Below the pieces are notes generated by a model, which saw only the letters and a list, made by a program, of their open reading frames with translations, was not told where the DNA came from and ran no database searches. Positions 10,955 through 11,410 of a DNA stretch of 11,410 nucleotides are shown here, one piece after another. A program made the position numbers and the translations under genes. The stretch is from JBFXDI01 sp050181295 (lineage in GTDB: Bacteria; Pseudomonadota; Alphaproteobacteria; Rhizobiales; Aestuariivirgaceae). The stretch is taken from contig JBFXDI010000120.1 in the NCBI GenBank assembly GCA_050181295.1, positions 1-11,410 of the forward strand, in the 5' to 3' direction. Position 1 is the first letter of the stretch; every line of letters begins with the position of its first letter.

Positions 10955-11410
10955 ATGAATCCACGCTCCGTTTTGGCAGGCCTCGCGGTGGCTTTGCTGT
11001 CGTCCGCCGCGATGTCCGTGTCGGTGGTCTCTTGGCCGTCTCCAGGCTTTGCTCAGGATTCGGAACCGGGAGTGGTCGAAGAGCAGGCGCCGCGCAAGGA
11101 GAAGAAAAAGCGTCAGCAGGTTGAGGAAGGCCAGGTCGAGCAGCAGATGGATCAGGCTCCCGCCGTGGTCGAGGAGCAGGCGCCGCGCAAGGAGAAGAAG
11201 AGAAAGCAGCAGCAGGCTGTCGAGCCCGAGCAGCAGGACCAGGCTCCTGCCGTCGCCGAGGAGCAGGCGCCGCGCAAGGAGAAGAAGAGAAAGCAGCAGC
11301 AAGCCGTCGAGCCCGAGCAGCAGGATCAGGCTCCTGCCGTCGCCGAGGAGCAGGCGCCGCGCAAGGAGAAGAAGATAAAGCAGCACCACGCCAACGAGCA
11401 CGAGCAGCAG
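10955..11410 (+). CDS. Exported protein with charged Glu/Lys/Gln tandem repeats, 5' part
   Basis: The first 152 residues of a protein open at the window edge. MNPRSVLAGLAVALLSSAAM and the following SVSVVSWPSPGFAQ form a signal peptide with cleavage likely after FAQ (about residue 34). The rest is built of repeats EEQAPRKEKKRKQQQAVEPE-QQDQAPAVA (29 residues), four copies in part, rich in K, E, Q and P and with no hydrophobic core, so probably disordered. AGGAGATCAGAG before the ATG is a good ribosome site. I cannot name it. Alphaproteobacterial OmpA-like or DUF1236 proteins may carry such N-terminal regions, but the deciding C-terminus lies outside the window. Other frames through the repeats are long but are shadows of this one. 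Confidence 0.72.
   Translation, partial: MNPRSVLAGLAVALLSSAAMSVSVVSWPSPGFAQDSEPGVVEEQAPRKEKKKRQQVEEGQVEQQMDQAPAVVEEQAPRKEKKRKQQQAVEPEQQDQAPAVAEEQAPRKEKKRKQQQAVEPEQQDQAPAVAEEQAPRKEKKIKQHHANEHEQQ
11081..11410 (+). repeat. In-frame tandem repeats of 87-93 bp
   Basis: Repeat starts (GAGCAGGCGCCGCGCAAGGA) at 11081, 11174, 11261 and 11348, so periods of 93, 87 and 87 bp. The units at 11174-11260 and 11261-11347 differ at only three bases, all silent, which indicates a recent duplication. The fourth copy diverges and runs off the window. Confidence 0.92.

Noticed and set aside
10949..11401. 150-codon Leu-rich minus-strand frame opposite the tandem repeats
   Set aside because: The Leu-rich periodicity only mirrors the CAG/GAG-rich repeats; the plus frame has a signal peptide and ribosome site.
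1..11410. Search for tRNA, rRNA, CRISPR arrays, insertion sequences and phage genes
   Set aside because: None seen: no transposase or integrase motifs, no regularly spaced repeats outside the coding array, and no tRNA-like cloverleaf noticed.

Overview
The window is high-GC DNA from an alphaproteobacterium, most likely of the Rhizobiales (Methylobacterium/Microvirga-type; the genus is inference). The reason is a complete alphaproteobacterial general stress response (GSR) core: phyR, nepR and ecfG, with an HWE-family histidine kinase beside it. Families typical of that order surround it (extensin-like protein, DUF3309, DUF1328, DUF3096, CsbD, Dps).

Layout. 1-834: the 3' end of a cytochrome bd oxidase subunit II gene and its DUF2474 (CydX-like) small subunit. 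857-2159: a 25-aa membrane peptide, a DUF3309 peptide and an extensin-family secreted protein. 2169-3068: a formate/nitrite-transporter-family membrane protein, closed by a strong terminator. On the minus strand, 3123-3892: csbD-dps; 3995-5068: a PAS-HWE histidine kinase; 5244-6053: phyR. 6054-6354 is a 301-bp regulatory region without a gene, and nepR-ecfG follow on the plus strand (6355-7091). 7186-7335: a small membrane ORF. 7339-7797 (minus): a single-domain response regulator, divergent from a Crp/Fnr regulator at 7850-8617. 8644-10143 (all minus): four small envelope proteins, namely an anchored 90-aa protein, a Gly/Tyr-rich secreted protein, DUF3096 and DUF1328. 10287-10451 (plus): a second DUF1328. 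10393-10839 (minus): an AhpD-like carboxymuconolactone-decarboxylase-family protein whose 3' end overlaps it. 10955 to the window edge: the start of an exported protein with charged tandem repeats.

How it fits together. Reading both strands for the EcfG promoter signature (GGAAC, 16-17 bp, CGTT) gives ten exact matches plus one with a single changed base. They lie in intergenic DNA and face a gene start. About 0.17 exact matches would be expected by chance in a window of this size with even base composition. The targets are the 25-aa peptide, csbD-dps, the kinase (variant site), phyR, nepR-ecfG (two sites), the small ORF after ecfG, the 90-aa protein, the Gly/Tyr protein and both DUF1328 genes. 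The window therefore looks like a GSR regulatory core surrounded by its own regulon: a DNA/iron-protecting Dps, CsbD, and a set of very small membrane or envelope proteins of unknown function. The most unusual detail is a face-to-face pair of EcfG promoters (toward nepR-ecfG and toward phyR) whose -10 elements abut in the palindrome CGTTAACG, followed by a second nepR-ecfG promoter and a terminator-like hairpin in the leader.
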